A stretch of 64,000 bases of DNA, taken from assembly GCA_964478165.1 (NCBI GenBank), contig CAYZGU010000010.1, forward strand, positions 109,460-173,459, given 5' to 3'. Source of the stretch: CAYZGU01 sp964478165. Lineage in GTDB: Bacteria; Poribacteria; WGA-4E; JAJDTR01. This document shows positions 53,809 through 63,868 of this stretch, piece by piece. The notes below the pieces were generated by a model. That model saw nothing but the letters and a program-made list of their open reading frames with translations. It was not told the origin of the DNA and ran no database searches. A program made the translations under genes and the position numbers. Position 1 is the first letter of the stretch. The number at the start of each line of letters is the position of its first letter.

Positions 53809-56205
53809 ATGTCGAACCAGGACACATCAGATTTCTTTCATGACTCGGGGCGGGTAAGACATCACGCCGAAAATCAGAGAATCTTTCCGATAGATTTACC
53901 AGTTAACAAATGGATTCAATTTGATGCTGAAGGGTTTTCTGAACCAGCTTGTGGTGTGATTTATCATGCTTATGCTAATCGCAAATTTCAGGACCAGCCA
54001 ACGCATGGGATGCCAATTGGGACGATTGACACGGGCTGTATCGATATTGAACTCGATGGTACTTTCGGATACTCTACGATTTTTAATACACATGTTCCCC
54101 GCCGCACCTTGAATCTACCTTTCCTAGGTATTAGCGTGGGAGAACGCACGTGGGTACTGTCTCGACCGCCTCATGATTTGTGGAATCGTATGTGCAAACA
54201 TGGGACAGAGAAGATGCCCAGCACACCCTCTGATATCTTCTATTGGGGGCATTACCCGGTGGTTAATCTTGAATATGAGCTGAAGGTGAGCGGCCGTGGT
54301 CATACACGTACGCCGGCGCCGGTAAGTGTAGGCCTACGGGCCTGGTCCTCCTTTTTACCGGGCAATGTAGAGACCTCTCTCATTCCTGGTGGGGTTTTCG
54401 AAGTAAGCCTGCGTAACGCCACAGATTGCGTTCAACGGGGTACAATAGTTTTCAGCTTTCCGGGTCCGTCCAGCGAGGAAGCAGAAGGTGTGTCTGAATT
54501 TGAGCGTGAAAAACAAGAGGGCGCCTTTTCTGGTATCTCGGTTACCAACGGTGGGGATATTGGCTACGCACTGGGCGTAGCCAATATCCCTGCTGAAACG
54601 ACGCTTCGTTTCGGTGCTGCGCTTGACGTCGATGGAGCAGCTTGGGCAAACATTGGTGATTCACTGCCTGAGGTAGAGGTACATAACCCGGGCACCTCGA
54701 TTGCCGTGGACTTCTTGCTTGCGCCGAGAGAGAGTAAAAAAGTGCGCTACATCCTGAGTTGGTACAGTCCTCGTTGGTCTGCCGGTGGAACACCTATGTC
54801 CGGCGGCAACACCTATTCACATATGTATGCGACGCGCTACGCGAATGCGCTGGATGCAGCACAGGTGCTGGCGAAAAACCATGGACCACTGTTGAAACGA
54901 ATCCTCGCGTGGCAGGAAACCATTTACACCGACAATAAGCTTCCGGTCTGGCTACGTGAGTCACTCGTAAACATCCTGTACCTCATCACCAAGGATGGTC
55001 TTTGGGCATGTGCGGAGCCTCCGGTTGGCCAATGGTGCCGACCTGAGGACGGACTTTTCGGGATGAATGAGGACCCTCGAGGTTGTCCACAGATAGAATG
55101 TCACCCGTGCAGTTTCCTAGGCAATCTTCCGCTGGTGTACTTCTTCCCTGAATTGGCGCTCTCCACACTACGGGGTTACAAGGCATATCAACATCCCGAC
55201 GGACCAATGGCCTGGATCTGGAATGATGATGGAAGCGGTCCATGCGATATGACAAGCCCGGGCTATCGTCCTAACCAACGGCCTCACCTAGCTATGGAGT
55301 ACGTTATAATGATTGACCGGTTGATCTTAGCTACTCAGGATGCTGCGCTTTTGGAGGAATTCTACCCATCCGTGAAGAAAGCCGTAATTCATAATATCAA
55401 ACAAGTCGATGAACTCGGAGTCGCTGGACCTGGTCGTATTATTAGTGTCTTGGAGAGTCCGGCTGGGATTGCGCAAGATGATTTCGAGACGTGTCAGTTT
55501 TTTGGCATGGCCGTTCATCTAGGTGGGATGAGATTGGCTATGCTAAAAATTATGGAACGCATGTCCGTTCAGGTCGGCGATGAGATATTTGCTAAGCGAT
55601 GCAGGGAATGGTTCATCGAAGGGAGCCGAGCCATGGAGACAGAGATGTGGACCGGTACTTACTACTTGAATTATTATGATCCCCAGTCTGGGCAGAAATC
55701 AGATCTGATTTTCGGTTATCAATTGGATGGGGAGTGGGTAGCAAGGTTTCATGGATTGTCAGATATTTTCCGTTCAGACCGCGTTAACACGGTTCTGGAG
55801 ACGGTCAAAGGTGCAAATGTGGCGCTGAGCCGTTATGGAGCGACGAACTTTGCGACCGTCGATGGGAGCATTGCTGCGGAAGTTGGTTACGGGCCCTACA
55901 GCATGTTTCCACCGCATTTGCTCATGCTTGCAATGACATACATGTACTCGGGAGAAGTTAAATTTGGACTAGAACTAGCTCGTCGCCATTGGCACAACAT
56001 CATTTGTGAAAAGGGATGTGCCTGGGATGCGCCCAATACCCTTCGGGGTGACAAAGATACTGGAGATTTCTCAATTGGTCACGACTACTACCAGAACATG
56101 ATATTGTGGTCGTTGCCAGCCGCCATAGAAAGTCGAGATCTGCGTGGGCCAACTGCGTCTGGGTCCGTTGTCGATAGGGTTATTAAAGCAGCGTGTAGTG
56201 AATGA
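53809..56205 (+). CDS. GH116-like glycosidase (DUF608 type, glucosylceramidase relatives)
   Basis: 798 residues; ATG preceded by GGAGCACTGACA. The N-terminal beta domain has 'GMPIGTIDTGCIDIELDGTFG' (about 66-86, the G-x-P-L/I-G-G-I/T-x-x-G block of GH116) and 'THVPRRTLNLPFLGISVG'. The C-terminal (alpha/alpha)6 part has 'LVNILYLITKDGLW', 'QIECHPCSFLGNLPLVYFFPELAL', 'DDGSGPCDMTSPGYRPNQRP' and 'GYGPYSMFPPHLLMLAMTY'. GH116 enzymes act on beta-glucosides and beta-xylosides, including bile-acid and ceramide glucosides. I could not place the nucleophile Glu and acid/base Asp with certainty. No signal peptide. Two LamG genes follow on the opposite strand. Confidence 0.82.
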   Translation: MSNQDTSDFFHDSGRVRHHAENQRIFPIDLPVNKWIQFDAEGFSEPACGVIYHAYANRKFQDQPTHGMPIGTIDTGCIDIELDGTFGYSTIFNTHVPRRTLNLPFLGISVGERTWVLSRPPHDLWNRMCKHGTEKMPSTPSDIFYWGHYPVVNLEYELKVSGRGHTRTPAPVSVGLRAWSSFLPGNVETSLIPGGVFEVSLRNATDCVQRGTIVFSFPGPSSEEAEGVSEFEREKQEGAFSGISVTNGGDIGYALGVANIPAETTLRFGAALDVDGAAWANIGDSLPEVEVHNPGTSIAVDFLLAPRESKKVRYILSWYSPRWSAGGTPMSGGNTYSHMYATRYANALDAAQVLAKNHGPLLKRILAWQETIYTDNKLPVWLRESLVNILYLITKDGLWACAEPPVGQWCRPEDGLFGMNEDPRGCPQIECHPCSFLGNLPLVYFFPELALSTLRGYKAYQHPDGPMAWIWNDDGSGPCDMTSPGYRPNQRPHLAMEYVIMIDRLILATQDAALLEEFYPSVKKAVIHNIKQVDELGVAGPGRIISVLESPAGIAQDDFETCQFFGMAVHLGGMRLAMLKIMERMSVQVGDEIFAKRCREWFIEGSRAMETEMWTGTYYLNYYDPQSGQKSDLIFGYQLDGEWVARFHGLSDIFRSDRVNTVLETVKGANVALSRYGATNFATVDGSIAAEVGYGPYSMFPPHLLMLAMTYMYSGEVKFGLELARRHWHNIICEKGCAWDAPNTLRGDKDTGDFSIGHDYYQNMILWSLPAAIESRDLRGPTASGSVVDRVIKAACSE
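54554..54590. repeat. Perfect 16-bp inverted repeat inside the GH116 gene
   Basis: GGGATATTGGCTACGC (54554-54569) and GCGTAGCCAATATCCC (54575-54590) are exact reverse complements around the 5-base loop ACTGG, inside codons for 'GGDIGYALGVANIP'. Such a strong hairpin within coding sequence is unusual. Confidence 0.92.
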
Positions 56206-56590
56206 GGGGTATGCCGTGCGTCTCATGACCCGAATCAATGATTCGTTATAGAACTTTTTCCATCGGCATGACACCTGGGCGGATGTATTAGCCAAAATCA
56301 AATGTCGGAGTGGAAATAGAAGCGCATGCCAGTTTGCGCGGCTGGGGATATATTTTGTTTTTTTAAGTGCGAGGGGATTGGTACTAACAGCAAATATACG
56401 AGAATGGGGGGAAATCCAGTGCCAGTAACCAGGCTAGGGATCCTATTAAATATATCTGTAGCCCACACTTCCTTTTTCCAGCTTGGGTTGGACCCGCAAT
56501 TGCTGTTGACCGGTTGGACAAGATTGTCGCACCGACCAACAGCAAGCAGAGTTATGGTAATGAATAAAGATAACTGTGAAACTATTATCT
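56206..56590. other. Intergenic between convergent genes, nothing recognised
   Basis: About 385 bases between the GH116 and LamG genes; open frames on both strands lack motifs. No clear terminator seen. Confidence 0.5.
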
Positions 56591-57439
56591 TTACTGTGTC
56601 TTGATTAGGCCCCAAGCTGTAGACAACTTGTCGGCTGGTTCTACGGCAGTGGCGCCACCCGCAACTTCATTCGCGGTCAAGCCTCTATTGTACACACGTA
56701 CGAGAGAAAATGAGCCATTGAAATTGCGATGTCGTTCATCGTACATTCCGGAACCAATACAAATGTCGTCGATGGCATTCCCTTCATCAAGTGGCATTGC
56801 GGGACTTTCCCGGTGAACCTCGACACCGTCTTGGTAGATAGTGGTCGCGTCGTCATCGTTTGCGAAAACAAGCCAAGTCCAGACGCCCGGTTCAAAAACG
56901 ATTCCGGTGGCTATATTGTCTCTCCACCATTCTTCCACGTCTTCTACTGCGGGTCCAACGCCAGCGGGTGGGTGCGACATTTCTAAACTGTTCCCTTCCT
57001 TAATTCTCATGAAAGTACCGCGCCAAAGCGGTTCGCTGCTATGGAAAGCAAAAAACTGATGTTCTTCGCCATGTCCTTCGCCATTCATTCTGACAATGAA
57101 CTCGAATGTCCAGTTTCGAATCTTTACTTCAGGGTTAATTCCTACCGGACCACCCCAAACCTGATGCTGAGCATTGGCGGAATAAAACTTTGCATTGGCA
57201 ATTGAAATTCCGGCGCCCGGGATCTCAATTGCGCCTTCTTCAAGGACGGGTGGGTTGTCTGGTTCATGGCCCATTAGCTCGCCCCCAGCGGTTCCGAGGT
57301 TGGTCCAGGCTGCCGGGTGGGCGGGATTGTTAGAAGCGTCGAAGTGAAGTACCACATCGTCACTCGATTGAACAATCGTTGGCGAAAAACTTAGTGCTAG
57401 AAAGAGAATTCCAATACCTAGCGCGGACATATTTCTCAA
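56591..57439 (-). CDS. Secreted LamG (concanavalin-like) domain protein
   Basis: 282 residues if the TTG at 57439 is used, which has GGAGG eight bases upstream and begins a signal peptide ('RNMSALGIGILFLALSFSPTIVQS'). The longer frame to 57580 has no support. Mature N-terminus is 'DDVVLHFDASNNPAHPAAWT', then a LamG/laminin-G-like jelly roll (about 60-255) with 'NWTFEFIVRMNG', 'GVWTWLVFANDDD', 'YQDGVEVHRES', 'FNGSFSLVRVYNRGL'. The tail 'KLSTAWGLIKTQ' is nearly the same as in the neighbouring paralogue. LamG domains bind glycans or proteins at the cell surface. Probably an extracellular adhesion or glycan-binding protein. Confidence 0.85.
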   Translation of the reverse strand: MRNMSALGIGILFLALSFSPTIVQSSDDVVLHFDASNNPAHPAAWTNLGTAGGELMGHEPDNPPVLEEGAIEIPGAGISIANAKFYSANAQHQVWGGPVGINPEVKIRNWTFEFIVRMNGEGHGEEHQFFAFHSSEPLWRGTFMRIKEGNSLEMSHPPAGVGPAVEDVEEWWRDNIATGIVFEPGVWTWLVFANDDDATTIYQDGVEVHRESPAMPLDEGNAIDDICIGSGMYDERHRNFNGSFSLVRVYNRGLTANEVAGGATAVEPADKLSTAWGLIKTQ

Positions 57440-57955
57440 TGGTAGTTCCTCCATAAAAATGGTTAATGCTCTTTTCATCAGCTCATTAGCATTAGCCGTA
57501 GATAGCACCAAACGTGCCATAGTTTTGCCCTGTACGGTGTGCAAGGCAATTGTAGGTGCCCATCTTATAGGCACCGACACTCTATATGTCGTGATTAAAA
57601 CCCTAATATGTCGAACTAATATGTGTTGTTCCGATAACTACTAATCTGCGGAGTGCCGCCCAGCTGTATTTCCGACAGCCCTCTTGCCAGTTTGAATCAT
57701 TTCAGCCGTGCCAAGCAGCTCGTCAATCTTTTACGTCATTAATGATCCGTTCCAAAAGCGTTAATCCCGACTACGTTTTCAGAAGTAGGCCTACCACATT
57801 CATGTATGAATTACCGGTAATTTCGTTTTCTGATTTCAGGACTGAACTGCTCCTCGAATCTTTCTCTGTTATTTTCTATCAACTGTAGATCTTTTGAGCA
57901 ATTCGAGCTTCTATCCTCACAATCAGAAGCACCGAAGTTTTCGAGATCTCCAATA
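57440..57955. other. Intergenic between LamG paralogues
   Basis: About 515 bases; nothing beyond the ribosome site of the downstream gene can be supported. Confidence 0.5.
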
Positions 57956-58813
57956 CTAATACTGCGATTTTACATTACTCCAAGTTGTTGAAAGTTTACC
58001 TGCGGGTCCGACAGCCTGGGGTGTTCTCGGACTTTCGAAGTTTTCGAGAATATCTTCGTGGCTCAGCGGTCGATCATACATCCTGACCAGACTAATTGAA
58101 CCATTGAGAACGCGTTTTCCAAATTCTATTGTGAATAGACCGTTATTTTTCATCTCACTTTCAGGACTGAATTTTGTGTCCAGTTTTACCGGGCGCCCAG
58201 CCAACTGACCGTCAAGATATGATTGTAATTGGCGCTTGTCATTGTCGTACGTAAAGGCAATGTGGTGCCATTCTCTCAGGCCAATGTCGACGGGGGGAAA
58301 GACAGTGTCAGGATTATTGCCCGTTTCACGACCAATTAGCCTTAACCAAATCTTTCCGTTGTTTGGTTGCGCAAACAGAAAGAGAATACCTTGTCTGGCA
58401 CGCGGTGGACTATCCATAATAGCGAGGAATTGGTGCTCGGAATTATCAAACGCTGGGCCATTACGTTTCAGCCAGACTTCAATGGTCCAATCTTCGATTC
58501 TTGGAGCAGGAGTTATCTTGGGCTCCAGTAATCCCTGAGCGTTCCTACCGAAGAACTGGGACTCTTCTTTTGCCGTGTATGCGGCCCCGCCGTCTGGACC
58601 AGCATTTGGTTCAAGCACTGGGACGCCTTTTTTACTCCCGATTAACCTTCCTCCGGCAGTGCCGAGATTCGTCCAACCGTCTGGATGGGCCGGATTATCA
58701 TTTGCATCGAACCAAAGTTGGGCCTCTGGAACAAAGCCTAAGGCTATTGAACCGGACAGTGTTAGAGCTAAACCGACACTGAGAATTACTGTTACCTTTT
58801 TTTGACATATCAT
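57956..58813 (-). CDS. Secreted LamG (concanavalin-like) domain protein
   Basis: 285 residues from ATG 58813, preceded by AAGGGGGGAAACAAGAA. Signal peptide 'KKVTVILSVGLALTLSGSIALG', mature start 'FVPEAQLWFDANDNPAHPDGWT'. The LamG jelly roll has 'IEDWTIEVWLKRNG', 'LREWHHIAFTYDND', 'YLDGQLAGRP', 'LNGSISLVRMYDRPLS' and then the tail 'GKLSTTWSNVKSQY'. The first 40 mature residues and the tail are shared with the paralogue at 56591-57439. Probably surface-exposed and glycan- or matrix-binding. A GC-rich hairpin (58851-58878) stands just upstream of the ribosome site. Confidence 0.87.
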   Translation of the reverse strand: MICQKKVTVILSVGLALTLSGSIALGFVPEAQLWFDANDNPAHPDGWTNLGTAGGRLIGSKKGVPVLEPNAGPDGGAAYTAKEESQFFGRNAQGLLEPKITPAPRIEDWTIEVWLKRNGPAFDNSEHQFLAIMDSPPRARQGILFLFAQPNNGKIWLRLIGRETGNNPDTVFPPVDIGLREWHHIAFTYDNDKRQLQSYLDGQLAGRPVKLDTKFSPESEMKNNGLFTIEFGKRVLNGSISLVRMYDRPLSHEDILENFESPRTPQAVGPAGKLSTTWSNVKSQY

Positions 58814-58850
58814 TTCTTGTTTCCCCCCTTTTGCCCGCAACCACGTGCCC

Positions 58851-58878
58851 ACCTGGCGCGTTGGAAATCGCGCCAGGT
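58851..58878. repeat. GC-rich inverted repeat in LamG leader
   Basis: ACCTGGCGCG (58851-58860) pairs perfectly with CGCGCCAGGT (58869-58878), loop of 8. It lies 38-65 bases upstream of the LamG start and after the DUF6785 gene. No T-run on either side, so it may be an RNA stability or control hairpin. Confidence 0.7.
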
Positions 58879-59102
58879 TCAGCGTAAATTTATTGCTTCC
58901 TCACACCTGCCATTTTCGCCGAATTTTAGTTGGTGCTTGTGAGGGCCAAGTCAGATAGGATTATAAACATATTGGTTCAGAATTATACAATGATGGAGTT
59001 GCAGTGGCAAGGGAAAATTCATGTTTTGCATTTCGGAATCATTTTAATCTTAAGAAGTCTTTATTATTGCCACTGATGTAGCCACTGCCGTTCACGTATA
59101 TT

Positions 59103-61019
59103 TCAGTAGAGAAATCGGTACATTGGACGTTCGACGCTAATACCGATGAGGCTCCACACACTGCCAACCACGAACTCTCCCAAAATCAATCCGAGAAAAA
59201 AGGGAATTAGTTTCCGGTGCGTTCCCCGTCCACCGTGTTTAAGAAGTATCCATTTGATGGCACAACTGATAAAGATTGAGAACCAGAGAGCCTCCATCGT
59301 CCGACTATACGAGATTACAAACCCAGCAGGGTGGAACGGCCACCAAAAAAATCGCATCCGCATGAACATTAGGAAGAAAGTGTTGATAGACCCGATGCTC
59401 ATTGCGATGGCCGCGGGAAGATCCGGCAGTTGTTGATAGGAATATCCCAGCCAGCTGTGGAGACGATTAAAGGTGTCGTATGCCAACCAGTTCCGTACCC
59501 CCTCAACCCCTTTTGTATAGGAAACATGGTAGAATGCCCAGAAGGTGGAAAACGTTCCTACAACAATAGCAATTAGCATTGCGATGAGTAATCGACCGTT
59601 ATTCATGTCGGTTCGTTCTGCGAGTTTGAATCCCTCAAGTTGATGAGGCATAGGATGACCACGATGAGCACGATTGAAGGAATAGAAGAAAGCAGATATG
59701 GTGAGGTTTTTGGGGCCGAGGATGCGCGTGCCAAAGATGGCGGGCATCATCTCATCGGGGCCAATGTAGAGTAAGTCATGGACCGGAGCACCGAGCTCCG
59801 CTCTCAGGCGTGTTACAGCCATCGAAAGTGCGAAGTAGATACCGAAGAACACCAATATAACCCAAATAGACATTCCTGCAGCTTTACAGAATACAATAAT
59901 GAATAGTAACCCTGTGATGGTTCCAAGTATTGCGGTACGGTAAGACATCGGCTCACCAGTATCAGCAAGTGGTGTATCATTTCTAAGAGCTTTCTTTATC
60001 GCCTGTAAGATGTGTTGTCGAGTAACAAAGAGGGCGATGATTGAAAGCCCGATACACGCTCCGAAGGTCTGATAGGTAAGCGTATTGCTGTGTAAGATTC
60101 GCGTCGTGTCGTCAAAGATTCGTACGACTCGCCAAAACAGAAAGAAGAACCAGCAAGAGAATGACAGGTCCAGTGGGATAAAGAATGCCAGTCCAATGGC
60201 AAATGGATAGACTGCAACCGGAGTCCGTCCAATCGCGCTCCACGGGCGTTGAGTGAACAATTCTCCGATGTCGTACAATTTGCCTCCCAAGGAGGGCACG
60301 ACGGGATAAAGGAAATGCAGTCCATTGAGAACATCGATGGTGCCAGCTAAACAGACTCCGAACCACAACATCTTGTTCGTTAGGATATTTGAGTTGTATT
60401 GTCTAGACGTGAGAGCAAGCGGAAGCTGGATGATGGGATATGAGAGTTTCTCATGTTCAATCCATTGCTTTCGAATCACGCTATTGATACATACCATTAC
60501 GAATGCTAGTACGCATACGAAACTTCCCCAAACCACCGTTGTTCTGAACCATCCTTGCATCACTTCCCAGCGATAGAAGCTGGATTCACCACGATAATAA
60601 TCTGCTAAGAACGCTTTATCTTTTACGGCAAGCCAATCGGGGATGTGTTTATGAAATAATGCTGCCCAGTCGTTTTCTTCTGAGGCAAACCAGAATGCGT
60701 GCGGAATCATCGGAATAAGGCCGCTCAGTACATCGTGGCCTGCCAGTGACGAAGCAACGGCCAACATCACATAGATTGTGACCAGTTCGCCCGATTTGAG
60801 GGCCAATGTGGGTTGCATTCGTGCGAAACAAGCATTCAGAATGGTGATGATAAAGATGCAGAAAATGACGTTAAAATAGAGGGAGACAGTGGTGGGGGCC
60901 CCTTGTTGTGCTGAATCTGTTATCCAATATGTATTTGGGATAATCAATAGCACGCCAATCAAGATGGCTCGCCAGGATGCGCCGATATGTGGGGGGGGTA
61001 TAGCAGGTCTATGTTGCAC
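59103..61019 (-). CDS. DUF6785/DUF6784 family polytopic membrane protein
   Basis: 638 residues from GTG 61019; AAGG six bases upstream. It has about twelve or more hydrophobic helices. 'TLALKSGELVTIYVMLAVASSLAGHD' and 'IEHEKLSYPIIQLPLALT' mark the N-terminal DUF6785 part. 'VTRLRAELGAPVHDLLYIGPDEMM' and 'FFYSFNRAHRGHPMPHQLEGFKLAE' mark the C-terminal DUF6784 part. 'WWPFHPAGFVISYSRTMEALWFSIFI' is a conserved late motif. Function is unknown; the fold is often compared with oligopeptide-transporter-like proteins, so uptake of an organic solute is a guess. An 8-C homopolymer run (60991-60998 on the plus strand) lies at codons 8-10. Probably first gene of a minus-strand unit with the LamG genes. 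Confidence 0.85.
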   Translation of the reverse strand: MQHRPAIPPPHIGASWRAILIGVLLIIPNTYWITDSAQQGAPTTVSLYFNVIFCIFIITILNACFARMQPTLALKSGELVTIYVMLAVASSLAGHDVLSGLIPMIPHAFWFASEENDWAALFHKHIPDWLAVKDKAFLADYYRGESSFYRWEVMQGWFRTTVVWGSFVCVLAFVMVCINSVIRKQWIEHEKLSYPIIQLPLALTSRQYNSNILTNKMLWFGVCLAGTIDVLNGLHFLYPVVPSLGGKLYDIGELFTQRPWSAIGRTPVAVYPFAIGLAFFIPLDLSFSCWFFFLFWRVVRIFDDTTRILHSNTLTYQTFGACIGLSIIALFVTRQHILQAIKKALRNDTPLADTGEPMSYRTAILGTITGLLFIIVFCKAAGMSIWVILVFFGIYFALSMAVTRLRAELGAPVHDLLYIGPDEMMPAIFGTRILGPKNLTISAFFYSFNRAHRGHPMPHQLEGFKLAERTDMNNGRLLIAMLIAIVVGTFSTFWAFYHVSYTKGVEGVRNWLAYDTFNRLHSWLGYSYQQLPDLPAAIAMSIGSINTFFLMFMRMRFFWWPFHPAGFVISYSRTMEALWFSIFISCAIKWILLKHGGRGTHRKLIPFFLGLILGEFVVGSVWSLIGISVERPMYRFLY

Positions 61020-61789
61020 AAGGTGCCTTGGAAAATGGATGTGTTGAGCTTAGGGACTAAGGACTAATGCTATGGTTACTGTTCTTGTGGATTCTCCTCT
61101 GACTCGGACAAGTTTAAGAGCTTTAACTGATTGATAACCTATTTGCTCAATGCACTTACCCTCAAACAAGCGAATAGCTGCAGAGCATGTGGGGGTTTTA
61201 AGCTTTTGCTTCCACATTCTTGAACGTATTTCCCATCAGTCGAGTATCTTCTGACATTCACGATGTGCCTAAGTACAATGGTAGCCACATGCTTCACCCG
61301 CTTTAAAAGGAACATAATCGAAGAATTCGTGAGCCGGTACGTCTTGCGGCGTGTTAACCCAAGACCTTTTTATGATACATAGGTCAGCTGAGGGTCTTAC
61401 AGCACCGTGATTAGAGACGAGGCATGCCCCTCACCCTACGAGACTAAAGCTTTCATCGCTCATGTGTTTGCACTGTTCAAAAGGGTGCCACTAAGATTGT
61501 TTTTCATTCCTGTTGTATGATGGATATCCGTTAGAATCTGATCCAGGTAAAGCTAGCGCAGGAAAGAGTAGCTCACTTCTTAATTAACTGTCAACAAAAA
61601 ATATCGGATAAGCACCAACGTGATATCTACAATCCTATTTGGAAAGAGCCTATTGATGTTCTTTTTCAGCCCGTCAAAACATCTATAGGTTAATCTCTTT
61701 AAAACGCAAGGCTCACTATGTCTAGCCTCGTGTGTTACCGAACCGTCTTACTACACGGATTCAGCCCTTGGATATCTACATGGCCTCTA
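61020..61789. other. Gene-poor stretch
   Basis: About 770 bases with no supported gene. Contains the promoter side of the DUF6785 gene and possibly the far C-terminal debris of the decayed RND pump. Confidence 0.5.
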
Positions 61790-62680
61790 GAGCTTCTGAA
61801 TCGATGCGAACCGAGAAGCATTTCTAAAGCGTCGGATGGCCAACAACGTGGCAATGATTGGTGCGATCATACTGCCTATGACCACAGGCGCGAATCGACG
61901 CTGCCTTCACTACCCGTTCCACGCGACAAAAGTAGGGGAACCAAGCCCAAGGACGCGGTGGTAATTGCAGGCATCAACACTGGGCGCAGACGTAAATCTG
62001 CACGGTTTACACATGCTTCATTCATAGGTGTGCTCCGTCGCAAGAGTTGTTGAGATAGATAACTAATACCATATCATTCGCAAGCGCTATGTCGAACAGA
62101 GCAATGAATTCAATAGAAGCGGATAGGACGAGATTCTGTCCTTTCAGCCAGAGCTCAAGATTTGCCCTACCAACGCTAATGGTATGTTAAGGGAAATTAT
62201 CGGGGCGTTTTTTCGGGGGATCAAAGCTGAAGATAATGGAAAGAAACGATAAACAACATAATCGGACCAGCGAGGGATAAACGTTTGTTGGTTTTTCGTT
62301 GAAGCTCGAACTGTTCTCCCCAATGTTTAACATAACTACTGCGAACGACACCTTTGGTGTTGATAGCGTTCTCTGCTTCTTCGACGAAAGGACCAATGTC
62401 TCGGCTGCGAACGTCCGTTTCTACAGTGATAAACTGTTGATTCTTCTCTCTTGTGGATTGATGTGGACCGACAATCTCCTCGATCGTCGTCAACTCGTCA
62501 AGCGGAATCTTTACATCATCTTGTGCAGATATCAAAATTTGTTGAATGCTCTCGGGACTGCGCCGGTTTTCGGGTGTACGTCGGACCAGAACATCGAAAC
62601 GACGAATCCCCTCATTCCATAGGTTATCCTGTCGGCAGTGTTTATTCTCTTTGTCGACTGGCAGCGCCTCTGCAATTCCT
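61790..62680 (-). pseudogene. Decayed CzcA/CusA-type RND heavy-metal efflux pump
   Basis: Minus-strand pieces of one RND inner-membrane pump appear in correct order over different frames: 'GIRRFDVLVRRTPENRRSPE' and 'VKIPLDELTTIEEIVGPHQ' (62450-62630), 'FVEEAENAI' and 'VKHWGEQFELQRKTNKRLS' (62235-62400), 'FIALFDIALANDMVLVIYLN' (62050-62130), 'LRLRPVLMPAITTASLGLVP' (about 61930-62000) and then a Met-Ile-Ala-rich helix end. These match CzcA blocks such as 'GRRRFDIVVR', 'GFIALFGIALANG' and 'RLRPVLMTA'. The spacing of about 205 residues between first and last block fits a full pump. The N-terminal two thirds is not recognised. Frameshifts and stops make it inactive. Confidence 0.8.
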
Positions 62681-63446
62681 CTCTCGATGACTTCCGATCG
62701 AGCCTTGGGATGAACTTCCCTATTGCACCACATAGGCCAACATGTTATGCTGCAAAGCGATTGTTGATTAAGCTGGCATTGAGCGTATGATAGTCCCAGA
62801 AGATTCTTTAGTTTGCCAATTGTTAAGTATTGGTTTATCTGCTGGAGAGCGCCCGGAGACCCCGAAGCTCTGGATTGCCCAATTCGATGGTGCGATTGTT
62901 GGTGTTTCGATACCGATGCAGCTAGGTGAGACACGAGATGATTTGATGGTTCGACGGATTCTCTGTGTGTTTACCAAGGAATATATTCCGAATAACGAAA
63001 GGTTCAAAGTCTGCTGGCAATACCGTGTTGGAGGCGGATTATTGCGATGTCACGAGAGACAATCCACACCGGAAGATTGAAGCTCACGTGATTGAAATAA
63101 CCAGTCTCGGTGAGCCGTAGATTTTTGTGAAACTGTACTCTTTCGTCCTGTGGCACGGGTTAAGAAGGTTGGCATGGCGATGGTTTCTCCTGAGTTAAGA
63201 AAGAATTGGGGTCAAACTTGGGGCGCAACATAATCTTGTGTAGGTGAAGTCAGTGAATCTGGACATCAGCAAAGATTTCAAGCGATTGTATGAAGCGCGC
63301 ACGGGTCGTCAATTGTTCGGAAAGGTCGGAAACGAAACCACGTGTCAACCTGGATGCGAGCTTGGATATTGATGGCGCGTTCGCTAACGCTGTGTCCTCT
63401 AATCCACCTTTTCCGTGTGTTACGTAGAAACCCCCGGATATTTCTC
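62681..63446. other. Gene-poor stretch
   Basis: No supported gene. A plus-strand frame at 62787-63080 and minus-strand frames over the same bases give no recognisable family. Confidence 0.45.
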
Positions 63447-63683
63447 ATGAATGATTTGGTTTATTTGGAGAAACATGATCAAAAACGGAATTTACATCGG
63501 TTTTATCGAATGTTAATAGAGGCTGATTTGTTCGGGTGCTGGGTGTTGACCAGGGAATGGGGTCGTGTGGGCCAAGGGGGCGGACATGTTATGGTTAAGG
63601 AGTATAACACCATTGAATCCGCACGCCAAGATATGCAGCAGAAAATTCAGGAGAAGTTGAACCGGGGATATTTTATTATTTGA
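63447..63683 (+). CDS. WGR-domain protein
   Basis: 78 residues from ATG 63447 ('MNDLVYLEKHDQKRNLHRFY'). The open frame extends upstream to 63342 but without family character, and no strong ribosome site marks either start. 'EADLFGCWVLTREWGRVGQGG' contains the Trp-Gly-Arg motif that names the domain, followed by 'ESARQDMQQKIQEKLNRGY', the usual end. WGR domains occur in PARPs and bacterial MolR-like regulators, where they bind nucleic acids. Bacterial single-domain forms have unknown function. It lies near the right end of a decayed stretch but itself looks complete. Confidence 0.72.
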   Translation: MNDLVYLEKHDQKRNLHRFYRMLIEADLFGCWVLTREWGRVGQGGGHVMVKEYNTIESARQDMQQKIQEKLNRGYFII

Positions 63684-63868
63684 GGTGGTATTTGACTTGT
63701 GAGAACCGTCGGAATGGTTGAAACCTCGAATCTAGTTACCAAAAGAAAGCCAAAAACTAGGCAACAGATATCAGAGCTTCGTTGGGGTCCCAAGCCTTAT
63801 TCTACACATCATGGTTAGGATGTTTTGCTCGTATTGGAATGAGTTTGTACATCTTTTCAGCAAAACTA

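Noticed and set aside
61718..62053. 111-codon plus-strand frame
   Set aside because: Antisense to the decayed RND pump, which reads convincingly on the minus strand.
62681..62934. N-terminal part of the 237-codon minus-strand frame as the start of the RND protein
   Set aside because: Residues before 'GIRRFD' do not resemble any RND pump block; the frame is open there by chance.
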